DNA of 64,000 nucleotides from positions 162,530,549 to 162,594,548 of the forward strand of contig CM048750.1 of assembly GCA_026315105.1 (NCBI GenBank). The letters are read 5' to 3'. This document shows, piece by piece, positions 1-10,561 of this stretch. Position 1 is the first letter of the stretch, and every line of letters begins with the position of its first letter. Both the position numbers and the translations under genes were made by a program. The notes beneath the pieces were generated by a model, which was not told the origin of the DNA, made no database searches, and saw nothing but the letters and a program-made list of their open reading frames with translations. This stretch comes from Locusta migratoria (taxonomy: Eukaryota > Arthropoda > Insecta > Orthoptera > Acrididae).

Positions 1-206
1 ACAAAGGGCAGGGTCGTACACTTGACTTAGTTGCAATCTAATTGCGTGATCCAGTTTTTAGTCACGGACAATGGTATGTGGCCTTATCTCGGGGTAAAAC
101 TTTCGAAAATGTAAAAGTAGGAACTAATTTTAAGATTGGGTGAACAGATGAAATTTCTGGAATGAAGCATTGTAAAACATACTATATAATATACTCTCAC
201 AATCTA
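1..206. other. AT-rich flank, nothing assigned
   Basis: The 206 bp before the first mariner-like element contain no ORF, repeat or RNA signature that I recognise. Confidence 0.5.
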
Positions 207-467
207 CGGGTGATCAAAAAGTCAGTATAAATTTGAAAACTTAGTAAATCACGGAATAATCTAGGTAGAGAGGTAAAAATTGATACACATGCTTGGAATG
301 ACATGGGGTTTTATTAGAACCAAAAAAGAAAGAAAAAGTTCAAAAACTGTCCGACAGATGGCGCTTCATCTAATCAGAAAAGCAATAAATTAGCATAACA
401 AATTAAGACAAAGCAAAGATTATGTTCTTTACAGGAAATGCTCAATATGTTCACCATCATTCCTCAT

Positions 468-1436
468 CTATAGCTGTAGTCGAGGAATAATGTTGTGAAC
501 AGCACTGTAAAGCGTGTCCGGAGTTATGGCGAGGCATTGGCAACGGATGTTGTCTTTCAGCATCCCTAGAAATCCATCACGATACACTTGCGACTTCAGG
601 TAACCCCAAAGCCAATAATCGCACGGACTGAGGCCTGGGGACCTGGGAGGCCAAGCATGACGAAAGTGGCGGCTGAGCACACGATCATCACCAAACGACG
701 CGCGCAAGAGATCTTTCACGCGTCTAACAATATACTGTGGAGCGCCATCCTGGATAAAAATCGTACGTTCCAGCAGGTGTTCATTAGGCAGGCTGGGGAT
801 GATGCGATTGTGTAACATATCGAGGTACGTTTCACCCGTCACGGTAGCAGTTACAAAACTAGAATCACGCAGTTCCTCGAAGAAAAAAAGGCCCGATAAC
901 GGTAGATGTGGTAAACGCAACCCATGCCGTGACTTTCTCGTCGTGGAATGGAGTTTCCACGACAGTTCTAGGATTTTCGTTATCCCAAATTCTGCAGTTG
1001 TGGGCGTTGATAGACTCTCGGAGTGTAAAATGGGTTTCTTCGGTCCACAACACGTTACTCAACCAATCGTCATCTTCCACCATCTTTTGAAACGCCCACA
1101 CCGCAAATGCCCCCCGCTTCACTATAGCGCCAGGTAACAGGTCTTGATGCCGATGGATTTTGTAAGCATAGCATCGGAAGGCACGTCAAGTGCCAACCAA
1201 ACAGTAGTGTATGGAATGTCAGTGCGACGTCCGACTGCACGAGCGCTGACTTCCCCGTGCATGGACGAACCCGCTATAATCTCCATTTCTTCCTGTACTG
1301 TCTCAGCAGTTTTACGCCTTGTGCTCGGTCGGCCACTACGGGGTCTATCGTCTAAACAACCCGTGCCTTCGAACTTCGAAATCATTCTCACCACAGCTGC
1401 ATTATTCAGCGGATCTTTACCCGTTCGAATCCCCTT

Positions 1437-1473
<37 letters not shown>

Positions 1474-1877
1474 CAAATGTTTGTATAGCTTATGGGACTA
1501 ACTACAGGGTCATCAGTCCCTAAACTTACAAACTACTTATGAACTACTTACGAACTAGAACGGCACAAATATCCATGCCCGAGGGGGGATTCGAACCCCC
1601 GGCCGCAGTAGCCGTGCAGACCGTGACTGAAGCGCCTCAGTCCCCTTGGCCACCGCGGCCGGCGAATCCCCTTCCTTTGGTGATAGGATCATAACGCTGA
1701 ACTAACACATTCCCCATTCTGATAATACAGCTTCACTAAAAGCGCCTTTTCAGGTAACGTCAACATGTTGCGAATGCTGGTGGATCTGATTCTCTCTCTC
1801 TCATTGCAGTTCCTTTTATACACGATTTTCATGCGCAGTCGCTGACGTTTTGCTGTCCAGCGCCATCTGCCACACAT
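468..1877 (-). pseudogene. Mariner-like transposase, broken
   Basis: This is the cut-and-paste transposase remnant of mariner-1. The N-terminal part (minus strand from about 1800) reads LTLPEKALLVKLYYQNGE, typical of the helix-turn-helix start of these proteins. SINE-A then interrupts it at 1438-1663. The linker SGRPSTRRKTAETV follows at 1122-1439. The catalytic part is split over two frames: WTEETHF (865-1122), then IQDGAPQY and LSPCDYWLW (468-920). The first catalytic aspartate, normally in a WTDE-type motif, reads Glu in WTEETHF; the second (QDGA) and third (CDYW) aspartates remain. There is a stop near 1122, a frameshift near 900 and the SINE insertion, so no full protein can be made. The C-terminus is intact and ends in IIPRLQL. 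Confidence 0.85.
1438..1663 (-). mobile_element. SINE-A copy with 33-nt T tail
   Basis: This is a full-length tRNA-derived SINE inserted in the mariner-1 transposase. Perfect 11 bp TSDs GAATCCCCTTC lie at 1427-1437 and 1664-1674. The head (GCCGGCCGCGGTGGCC in sense) is at the right and the B box GGTTCGAATCC is in the middle. The 3' end at the left runs into a homopolymer that is A on the plus strand and therefore T in the SINE sense strand. Confidence 0.95.
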
Positions 1878-2027
1878 TTTTCAACTTTTTTAAAACCTTT
1901 TTTTTTTTTTTTTTGTTCTAATAAAACCCCATGTCATTCCAAGCATGTGTGAATTCTTATCTCTTTATCTACATTAATCCGTGATTTATTAATTTTTCAA
2001 ATTTACACTGACTTTTTGATCACCCGG

Positions 2028-2498
2028 TGTAATAAAATCTTATGATTTGATAAATACTTACATTTAATTACTTACAGTTTACGTCGCAGACCAATAATGG
2101 TGCAAAGTATTCGCAAGGGTCATCTAGTACAAAATTATTTAATATAAAAAATGATTTCTTGTGGAGCGAAAACGAAATTACAGCGCTTGTCTAATCAGTG
2201 TGATAGGACGCCTGTGAGGTGGGCTTCCCTCAAACAACATCAACCACACCGGCTGCCTATGCGCCAGGCGAAGCGAGTCCGCGAGCAAATTGTAACGGCT
2301 GCTGCAGCGGCGCCAACAGCAGGGAACTGTGCGTCAAGCCACGCATCACGTGCAACAAACAGCGCACAGCGCCGTATCACTGAGCGCCAATACGAGCAGC
2401 GGTCCACGGCGTAACACGCAAAATGAGTCTCCTGCAAGAGCCAAGACCACTAGCCATCGTTGATACTAAAAGTAAGTAGCAACCAACTCCTTTGGGTG
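2028..2498. other. No gene recognised; moderately GC-rich patch
   Basis: At 2190-2430 there is a GC-richer, Ala/Arg/Gln-codon-rich stretch with open frames on both strands (87 and 65 codons). Neither matches a family I know. It could be a retroelement 5' end or a decayed exon. The flanks are AT-rich. Confidence 0.3.
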
Positions 2499-3010
2499 CA
2501 GAATGAAACTTTCACTCTCCAGCGGAGTGTGCACTGGTATAAAACTTCCCGGCAGATTAAAATTGTCTGCCGGAACCGGGACTCGAACCTGGGACCTTTG
2601 CCTTTCGAGGGCAAGCGCTTTACCGACAGCTATTTCGGCACGATTCACGATCCCTCCTCACAACTTTACATCTGCCAGTACTTCGCCTCCTACTTTCCAA
2701 ACTTCACTGAAATTCTCCTGCGCAACTTGCACAATTAGCACTCCTGGAAGAAAGGATATGGTGGAGACATGACTTGGACACAACGTAAGGGATGTTTCCA
2801 GAATGAAACTTTCGCCATACAGCGGATTGTGTGCTGTTAGAAAAATTCCTGGTAGATTAAAATTGTGTTCCGGAACCGGGATTTGAACCTCGGACCTTTG
2901 CCTTTTGCTGGCAAGCTTGGAAAGTTTGGCAAGTAGTAGAAGGTTTGGAAAGGTCCCTGGTCCGAATCTCGTTTCTGGCACACAATTTTTAATCTGCCAG
3001 GACCTTCCTT
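2499..3010 (-). repeat. Tandem pair of tRNA-derived SINE-like units
   Basis: Two units about 302 bp apart (starts near 2499 and 2801) each begin with CAGAATGAAACTTTC and continue AGATTAAAATTGT, GGAACCGGGA, GGACCTTTGCCTTT. In antisense these give a tRNA-like head with a GTTCGAGTCCCGG-type B box. The first unit is more intact; the second has lost its A-box half and is truncated near 3000. A related inverted pair lies at 38156-38510. I recognise the module as a widespread insect repeat but cannot name it precisely. Confidence 0.75.
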
Positions 3011-3719
3011 TTGGGTGATTGAAAATCGACGTACCTGGTTAGTTCGGGAAGTACTTCCAAGCAAATTATCACTTTATTCACTACCAGTACCACACGTGTC
3101 GCAATCACTGCGACAGAGGATTGAAGAGATAAATGCTTAACTCTATACAACAATTTGTTTCCCTCAAGACAATTAAGAAACCAGAAAAAGCATCGAGAAC
3201 TTCCAAACGTTCATTATGGCAATGATCGCGATCACTTAGCAAGCCAAGCAATTATCTAAGTCAAATATGAAATTAATTTACATCGTATATATCCACATAA
3301 TTTATCACGCTACGATTTCTGAGATAATGCAATGAGAATTCCATTGTTAAACTTTGAGAGGATAGAGGAAAAGAGTTTTTCTCGCAGGCTCTGTGTATTT
3401 CTTTAACGGGACTAACGATGGTACTTATCCATCAACAACAGGCGTATCACCCGTCAAGGTGTGTTCATACACTGGTGCGTATGATGTTCAAAAGAATAGG
3501 CACCATACATGTAATTGTGTGAACTGTCAGAACATGCGCGGTTACAGGCAATTTAATAAATTTTTACACTCAGATTGCCACGTAATATTGACTAATTTAG
3601 TTTAATAATCTTTCACAAACAATATTTTGAACGACAAAGTTTGAACTTTCGCAAATTTATCGCGGTGACGCAACAACTCTACTTCAGAAAATTTAAAGAA
3701 TCAGTCAGTACTATACATA
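3011..3719. other. AT-rich, nothing recognised
   Basis: There is only a 70-codon chance-size ORF (3393-3605, plus strand) with no recognisable motif. I see no repeats or RNA genes. Confidence 0.4.
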
Positions 3720-4386
3720 CCGTGTGATCAAAACGTCAGTATAAATTTGAAAATTTAATAAATAACGGAATTATGTAGATAAAGAGGTAAAAATTGACAC
3801 ACATGCTTGGAATGACGTAGGGTTTTATTAAACCAAAACAAAAAAAGACCAATAAAAACAAAGTTCGAAAAATGTCCGACAGCTGGCGCTTCATCTGATC
3901 AGAAAAGCAATAATCAGTATAACAAATTAAGACAAAGGAAAGATGATGTTCTTTTTAGGAAGTGCTCAATATGTTCACCATCATTCCTCAACAATAGTTG
4001 TAGTCGAGGTATAATGTTGCGAACAGCACTGTAAAGCATGTCCGGAGTTATGCTGAGGCATTGGCGTCGGATGTTGTCTTTCAGCATCCCTAGAGACGTC
4101 GGTCGATCACGATACACTTGCGACTTCAGGTAACCCCAAAGCCAATAAACGCACGGACTGAGGTCTGAGGACATGGGAGGCCAAGCATAACGAAAGTGGC
4201 GGCTGATCACATGATCATCACCAAACGACTCCCGCAAGAGATCTTTCACGCGTCTAACAATACTTGTTTTTGGTTCTAATGAAACCCCATGTCATTCGAA
4301 GCATGTGTGTCAATTTTTACCTCTCCATCTACATTATTCCGTGATTTATTAAGTTTTCAAATTTATACTGATTTTTGTTCACCCGG
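3720..4386 (-). mobile_element. Mariner-1 internal-deletion derivative
   Basis: This copy has the same ends as the 207-2027 element (GTGATCAAAACGTCAG at left; rightmost bases TTCACCCGG) and is flanked by TA at 3718-3719 and 4387-4388. It is only 667 bp long. The sequence matches mariner-1 from the left TIR through the C-terminal transposase, then jumps near 4264 to the right TIR, so about 1.1 kb of coding sequence is missing. It is a MITE-like derivative that could only move with transposase supplied elsewhere. Confidence 0.88.
3914..4249 (-). pseudogene. Mariner-1 transposase C-terminal fragment
   Basis: About 110 codons correspond to the last third of the mariner-1 transposase: VKDLLRESFGDD, then the SDLSPCVYWLWGYLKSQVY region, then IIPRLQLLLRNDGEH. 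The third catalytic aspartate of the CDYW motif reads Val (CVYW). The N-terminal DNA-binding domain and the first catalytic motif are missing, so the fragment has no activity. Compared with the other copy it keeps extra C-terminal residues (about 20). Confidence 0.8.
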
Positions 4387-5429
4387 TATATGCGTAGGGA
4401 CGCTCTCTACTGAAACGTCAGACGGTGTAAGATTGGCGTTGTTATTCAAAGTTGTAAACTATATTTGTAGTCATCTTCGCAGGCTTCCATCCGTGTAGCT
4501 GTGACAAAAATTCCGCGACGTTTTGATTAGAGTCATTGTAAACATCTCCGGCGAAGTGTCGATGACGGGTTGGGTTGCTCTATATATATCCGAGCGGCAG
4601 CTCTCTCCCCACCCCTCCGCCCGGCGGTCTGGCTGGGGGAGGGGGGGGGGGGAAGGAGTCATGGGTATCTGCAATTTGCCGCGCGCCGTCGGTTGGACTT
4701 ACGGCAATAATTTACGTCGCTCCTATCCGGATGGAAGCCAAGCGCTGTACGTCGCGAAAACCTGTATTCACTATATTTGCATTTCTTCAGATATATTGTT
4801 TTACTGAACATCATTTAGCTTACAGAATGTGGACTGTGTGAGAATTTTATCCTTGTACAACGTGATTGGTTTAAAGGCATCTTTATGTATTCAGAAATAC
4901 GTTGTTACCTTGTAGTCTCCTACAGTGAGCGCTGTACAGTCAAGTCTATTTAAATCCATTCCAGATGTTCTCGGTCCTGGTCTCCTTTTTCAGCGGCTTT
5001 TAAATACAACCGTCGTTTCAGGCGTGCTCCTTGAAGATTATACCATTCATACGGATATATCGAAAAATCACAGTGGACTGATGCCTGCGACTATAGAAAA
5101 TTTACTGTACGTACAACCTATTCCTTTGCGTGCTCTATGCTTGCAACTATAGCCAAAAGGCTTCTCGATGTACCGAAAAGGGATTCCAGTCTTAATTTTT
5201 TTGCTCTTTCGTCGTCAATTTATAACAGAAGATATAGTAAAACAAAGCAATTAAAATATTCACAGCAAGAATTATAAATGAAGGAAGGCGACACTTAATG
5301 TAGATTTTGATACTTGATGACAAATATGTGAATGAATACCTGACATTTAGAACAAAAATGGAGGAAATAGGCCGGGTAGAACAGCGCAGAACGACTGACT
5401 TCAGTTTTTAATATTTAAGATTATTCTTA
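4387..5429. other. No gene recognised; G-run near 4640
   Basis: The stretch is mostly AT-rich. A GC-richer patch at 4590-4740 holds a run of G broken once by A (about 4634-4652). The ORFs present (up to 94 codons) overlap on opposite strands around the G-run and show no known motif. Confidence 0.35.
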
Positions 5430-5856
5430 GGTTTATACAAGTTTCCAGACAAGGTGGCGTTTTTTATTTACGGATGACCGGTTTCGACGTTCACAAACGT
5501 CATCTCCTGATCTATATTTTACAATGTCACATCTTATATGGCTTTACCTATATCGTTTCATTACATTTATTATGGAGTAGTTGTATACAAACATTGTTGG
5601 TGAAGTTGGATCTACAGTATACAGAACCTGTAAACCCAACTTCACCATCAATGTTTGTATACAACTACTCCATAAAAAATGTAAAAAAGGATATAGGTAA
5701 AACCATATAAGATGTGACATTGTAACATATAGGAGATCAGGAGATGCCGTCTGTGAACGTCGAAACCGGTCACCCATAAATAAATAACGCGATCTTGGCT
5801 GGAAACTTCTATAAATTCATTCGGATCGCCCCAAAGAACAAGGAGTTCCATATATA
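5430..5856. repeat. Palindromic (foldback) element with 10 bp flanking duplication
   Basis: The left arm (about 5430-5605) and right arm (about 5640-5818) are inverted copies; both contain GATGACCGGTTTCGACGTTC or its near-exact complement and GTTGTATACAAACATTG. The arms are about 165-175 bp with a short central loop. ATTATTCTTA is present just outside at 5420-5429 and 5857-5866, suggesting a 10 bp TSD. The right end carries about 38 bp (5819-5856) with no partner on the left. No ORF with known motifs is present. Confidence 0.8.
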
Positions 5857-6949
5857 ATTATTCTTAAGGATGAGAAGTGGGCAATTTAATTCGATAGTGT
5901 AGTACGCGCGAATGTAGAAAATGGAGGCTTACTTTAATTTTCTTTGATTGGCCTGAATTTTTGTTTTCTGATTAACTGCAATCATAGTTCCTATTGCAAG
6001 CTGATCTTTTAAATGACGCCGGAGTTGCTCAGCCGTAGTATGGTGGTTCTTTGTATCTATTTTGTTGCTTAAGATTTGACTGTCCACCAGCACAATATCT
6101 CTATAAGACGCACTTGTCTGTCTGTATGTCTCTTCTCTTATAACTCAAGATCCAGATAACCAAATAACGTGAAATTTGGTACACGTACACAAAATTACAT
6201 GACGAAGATTCTTAAGCAGGTTTCGTTCCATTGTTTGGAAAACCAACTGGAAATTCTGAGTAAAAGTGAAAGTACGTTTTCAGTGTGTCTGTGTAAATAT
6301 ACATCTCTTGATGAAATTTTGCACAATTGACCTTCAAAACAAAGTTCGTTTAGTGCATGGGGGACGGTAGTTATGGATTTCGCCCAAATCCACAGTTCTG
6401 CTCCGATTTTGATGAAATTTTGTTCACTTGACGTTGAAAACAAGATAAAAGTTACTGTCTACATAAAATTTCGTTCGGTTTATGAGGGAGAGTACTTTAC
6501 GTACAGACTTAGATTGCAATCTCTATACATATAAGACGCATTTTTGTACGCTTCTACAGAAAACTTTATTTTAAACCCGGGAAAAGCTGGGTACTTGCAG
6601 CTAGTAGTCTTATATTTGGCTATCAACCAGTTCAGTTTGAAAATAGTATGTGGAGCAATTCAATAGCAGTAAAACTTTCAATTTAGCAGCGACAAAGAAG
6701 TGACACCCTTCAGTGTCAAAATCGGTCGTCTTGCCTAACAATGAAAGCAAAATATTGCTATCTTGGTATATCCTTCAATATTTTACTGTAAGAAGATCGC
6801 GCCCTAGTTTGAGTAAACTTTGTTTCGCAAGAAATGTAAACTTCCCTGTGAAGTCGGAGGTGCAGTCACTCTGATCTTACGCGTCCTTCGTCCTACACAA
6901 AATAATCGCCGTACAAAAGGATATAGCCTGAAATTTAAACACAGTGTAG
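5857..6949. repeat. Degenerate repeated modules with a GAAATTTGGT-type motif
   Basis: From about 6090 to 6500 the phrase GTGAAATTTGGTACACG recurs in decayed form (near 6170, 6314, 6409, 6462; for example GATGAAATTTTG twice about 95 bp apart). A related phrase occurs at 48930-48950. Such phrases are common in arthropod interspersed repeats of uncertain class; Helitron-like or LINE 3' ends are possible. No ORF of note is present. Confidence 0.45.
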
Positions 6950-7095
6950 TGTCTAAGGCATCCTGCTATGGATTGGGCGGCTTTCCCCGCCGGAGGTTCA
7001 TGTCTTCCCTCGGGCAAAAGAGTGTGAAGTTTAATTAGTTTATATGTCTAAGAATTAATCCCAAAGCAGGTCCGATAGGTTTACAACAGCCATGG
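6950..7095 (+). repeat. Decayed SINE-C-like fragment
   Basis: GCCGGAGGTTCATGTC followed by TTCCCTCGGGC resembles the B-box half of SINE-C. A degenerate tail (GGTCCGATAGGTTTACAAC) follows. The head is not clear. Confidence 0.45.
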
Positions 7096-7249
7096 TCGGA
7101 CATTTGGCGTTGACAGTTCCTAGATTTATGTTAGAGGCCACGCAAGTTATTGTAATTATCTGAACTGTAGTTAAATAACCGGAACATAATTATAGCCTGT
7201 AAGACAGATAGTGCATCGAGTCAGGTCACTGGATGTCGTGTCATAAGTG

Positions 7250-7394
7250 AGTACATCAATTCCCGACAGATTCAAACATTTCTAAATATTGTATTGCTTC
7301 GCAGCCAAATAGCATTTGCAAATGATAAAGGAAGGGAAGGAAGAGGGATAGGAAAGAAAGGATTGACAGTGGCCACATTTGGGCATTGATATTA
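7250..7394 (-). repeat. Headless inverted copy of the adjacent tRNA-derived SINE
   Basis: Bases 7315-7385 are the inverse of 7501-7570 with about five mismatches; the shared core is GGATAGGAAAGAAAGGATTG. The tRNA-like head present in the right copy is absent here. Together they form a hairpin with a loop of about 115 bp. Confidence 0.8.
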
Positions 7395-7439
7395 GCAATG
7401 GCGTGCGACATGTGAGAATTTGAGACGGACTGGAGGCGA

Positions 7440-7830
7440 GCACGGGTGGTCAAGTGGTTAAGGCGACCGCTGGCCCGAAGCGGGAGACCCGGGTTCGATT
7501 CCCAAATGCGGCCACTGTCAATCCTTTCTTTCCTATCCTTCTTCCTTTCCTTCCTTTATCATTTACATTTCTACATAGTACGTCGAGCAGTGCAGCGAGC
7601 GAGATCCCGCACTTGCATTCAGGAGGAGCGTAGATCGAATTCATTTTTGACCATACACATTTAGGTTTCCTGTGATTTCCCTCAATAACTCCAGGCAAAT
7701 GGCGGGATTGTTCTTTTGAAATGGATCGGCCGATTTCTCTCCCCGCCCTTACCCACAAACCCGAGCGTTAAGATCCGTCTCTAATTATAACGCTGTCGAA
7801 GGGACATTAAACGCTAAGCCTCCTTTCTTG
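7440..7830 (+). mobile_element. tRNA-derived SINE with conserved body
   Basis: The tRNA-like head at 7443-7502 has an A-box-like GTGGTCAAGTGGTTAAGGCG and a B box GGGTTCGATTCCC. The body includes TTAGGTTTCCTGTGATTTCC at about 7660 and CGGCCGATTTCTC. The same body recurs at 46835-47000 and 62790-62930. This body is known to me as a common insect SINE core; the naming here is local. Confidence 0.75.
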
Positions 7831-8759
7831 ATACAATGATCAACAGTGCTTAAGGACTAGTGAACATATTGAGATTTAGAAATTACAGCCGGTTTTCAAG
7901 GGAACGTTGAAGTGTTCGCTCACACGTATGGAATACAACTTTATCAGTCTGCAATGATTATACTTCTCCATCGCCCAAAGATGATTATTAATTTGTTTAA
8001 AAATAAGATTAATCTCTTACTCAAGCTGCACTATAACGCAATACTACACCTCTTAATACAAAATACGAAAATAATTTAAGAATTGAAATATACTCTACTG
8101 ATTTCCGTAATAGGCGACAACTGGAAGTTGAATGACTGATTTGGCTGGAGCAACTATCTCTCACTCTTCAACACATGCGTATGGGGAAAAACGGCGCTGA
8201 ATTTATCCTTACAAATGCGGGAGATTAAACCTCCTAAAATAAAGTGCTTGCTCGTAATCAAAGTACGGCGAAAACAGAGATAAAGCTAAATATGTACAGG
8301 TGACTTGCTGTTTTGTTGACGAGTAATATGCGACTGCTTGAATTCCCGTGTGATAGAAGCATTTTCAGTACAGTCACGTAGTTGGTCTGATATTTCGTAC
8401 GCTCGTATTTTGGGCACTGGGCAGCAGTGCGATATCGCATTGCGAGTTTTCCAGAAGCCAGGAAGCCAGAAGGCATGGGCACCTACATCTATTGATTTCT
8501 GGATCTAGTAGATGAGCACATCAAGCCGGATTTCACACGATCGTTGAGATCGAAAGCCACTTTCATTCTTACATACGGTGCTCTGGTCGATTCTATATTG
8601 TGCAAAAGTTGCGCCTACTCTTTTTCTTATTGTTGTAACTGTTGGCACACTATCATGTTATAGAGAAGCAGCTTACGTTTCTCACCCTTGTATGAGATGT
8701 GCAATGCGTTGTAATGATGTAGAATGCTCACGTACAGAGCGCTGTGGGTTTAGTGGCAG
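7831..8759. other. AT-rich, nothing assigned
   Basis: Only short chance-size ORFs (74-98 codons) are present, without motifs. About 35 bp near 8380 (AGTTGGTCTGATATTTCGTA) is shared with 48530-48565, so part of this may be an unclassified repeat. Confidence 0.35.
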
Positions 8760-8947
8760 CCGCGGCGGAGAGGCCGAGCGCAATGAAGCGCTATGCTCCG
8801 ATGGGCGAGGCCGTTCCCCGTCGGGGGTTCTAATCCCCCCTCGGGCGTCGAAGTTTATACTGTCTTTAGTATAAGTTAGTTTGTAAGTCTAGAGACTGAT
8901 GACTCCGCAGTTAAGTCCCATAAGCTTAACAAACATTTGGACATTTC
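8760..8947 (+). mobile_element. SINE-A variant with a different head
   Basis: Perfect 12 bp TSDs GTTTAGTGGCAG lie at 8748-8759 and 8948-8959. The tail is that of SINE-A (GACTGATGACTCCGCAG, CAAACATTTGGACATT), but the region between A and B boxes reads GCGCTATGCTCCGATGG, shared only with the copy at 57355-57553. Confidence 0.9.
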
Positions 8948-9108
8948 GTTTAGTGGCAGTGTTGCTCGAAACCGTCGGATATTATTCACATTGGTAGGAC
9001 AATCCATCTCACACCACCGCTGTATCCAGCAGTATGTCTTACATGGTCTCCTACAGCAGGCATTGCACTTTTGGGAGCTACAGCGCTGTTCGCTTCCTGA
9101 ATATTCAA

Positions 9109-9185
9109 AAAGCAAATGTTCAAATTTTTATAAATCTATAGGACTTAAAATATTTGGTTATTAGTCCGTAGGCTGCAAACTAATT
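9109..9185 (-). repeat. SINE-B 3' fragment, decayed
   Basis: AAATGTTCAAATTTTTATAA, then TAGTCCGTAG and GCAAACTAATTAAAC, match the SINE-B tail in antisense. The head is missing. Confidence 0.6.
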
Positions 9186-9241
9186 AAACTATATATTTTA
9201 CCTCTGCAGTCTTCATAATTTGAAAGTGTATATTTCCGCCT

Positions 9242-9640
9242 ACATGGTCAAAAGCTTTCTTCAAATCTACAAAACCTTACGAATATTAGTTTCATTTTTC
9301 TTACCCTATCTTCTAAGATAAGTCGTAATGGGACTATTGTCTCACTTGTTGCTGCATTTGTCCTAAATCCAAACTGACCATCTGCGGGACCGGCTTGTAC
9401 CAGTTTTTCCATTCTTCTGTAAATAATTCGTGTTATAAATCTACAGCCATGACTTAGTAAACTGGTGGTTCTATAATTTTCACATCTGTTTGCCCCTGCG
9501 TCTTTCGGAATTAGAATTATTATATTTTTCTTGAAGTCTGGCGTTTGTGTCGCGTATTTCATACTGGAAACTAGGTGGAATTGGTTTTGTCATGGGTGGC
9601 TCTCCCAGAGACTAACTCAGAGGAAATCTCTCAGTGTAGT
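9242..9640 (-). pseudogene. LINE reverse transcriptase fragment (RTE-like)
   Basis: On the minus strand, 9248-9562 reads through about 100 residues of the N-terminal RT core: FKKNIIILIPKDAGANRCEN, YRTTSLLSH, RFITRIIYRRMEKL, DGQFGFR. These are the fingers motifs shared by RTE-type and related non-LTR reverse transcriptases. The catalytic FADD motif is absent, because the copy ends before it, and there is no endonuclease. The ends are ragged, indicating a truncated dead copy. Clade assignment is by motif memory only. Confidence 0.75.
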
Positions 9641-10516
9641 AGCTCCTACTTCCTCTTGGCTTTGTATAACATTGCCTCGAAGTTTATTTCATTTGTAGAG
9701 AACCTGTATATATTCTTTGCACCTTTCAGCTTTCCCTAAGTATGTTCCTGAAAAATCTATCAGTTTGATATTTAAAGGGAAAAACCTCACAGTAACATAA
9801 AACATTTGCCACAATAAATACTGAGCAGTATTGTATACGCCGGCCTATTCGGTTATAGCTATTCCGTTATAGCAACGGAAATAGAAGGTTCACTGTAAAG
9901 CTGATTACCTTTTCGAATGTACACAGTGGGTACCGGAATTAGCCGTGTTACCGCCTGCGTGCGGAAGACAAAGGCACGGATAAGGTAATGTTCAGTACAC
10001 AGCTTTAGACGCGAGGCCGCGTGCGCGCGCAAACACACGCTAATTGCTAATTAATTTCAACAAAGTGCTGCTACCAGTACACGGTTATTAAAAGCACAGA
10101 TGGGATCAGCGCAAAATCAAAGCAATTAGTTATTAGAGGGACCATGCCGGGGCACACCCACTGATTACGTACAGAGAAGGACTCATGAATGAGTGGATGA
10201 GTTCGCCAGTCTCACCTCATTAGCACTTCTGCAGCCACATTGTGAAAACAGTAGGCCTACCGTTCGGACTACAGCAGTGTCACAGTCTGAAAACTCTACT
10301 CATTTCTGTGTATTCTGATGATCTGCCAAGTTATGGCGTTGAAAAAAAATTAAGAAGCATGTTTCTTTTCTTTCTACTAATAATTAATGTGGGTATGACT
10401 TTTATAAATACTATTTGGGGCTGTCGTCTTAAATAAATGACATATATCTTCTTTTATTTGAGTAAGGTATTTTAAAGTCACACAAAAAAAATTTAAAGTG
10501 CCACAAATGAATTTTT

Positions 10517-10561
<45 letters not shown>

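Larger units (their letters stand above)
207..2027 (-). mobile_element. Mariner-like DNA transposon (mariner-1), decayed, with SINE insertion
   Basis: The ends are long inverted repeats of about 110 bp: the left end at 207-325 pairs with the right end at 1918-2027, and both carry GGGTGATCAAAAAGTCAG in outside-in orientation. A TA lies just outside the left end (205-206); the right TA has decayed to TG. The element is 1,821 bp long, or about 1,584 bp without the SINE and its duplicated target. A broken transposase is read on the minus strand. Tc1/mariner membership follows from the TA target, the TIRs and the transposase motifs. It is non-functional as it stands. A sister copy with the same ends lies at 3720-4386. 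Confidence 0.9.
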
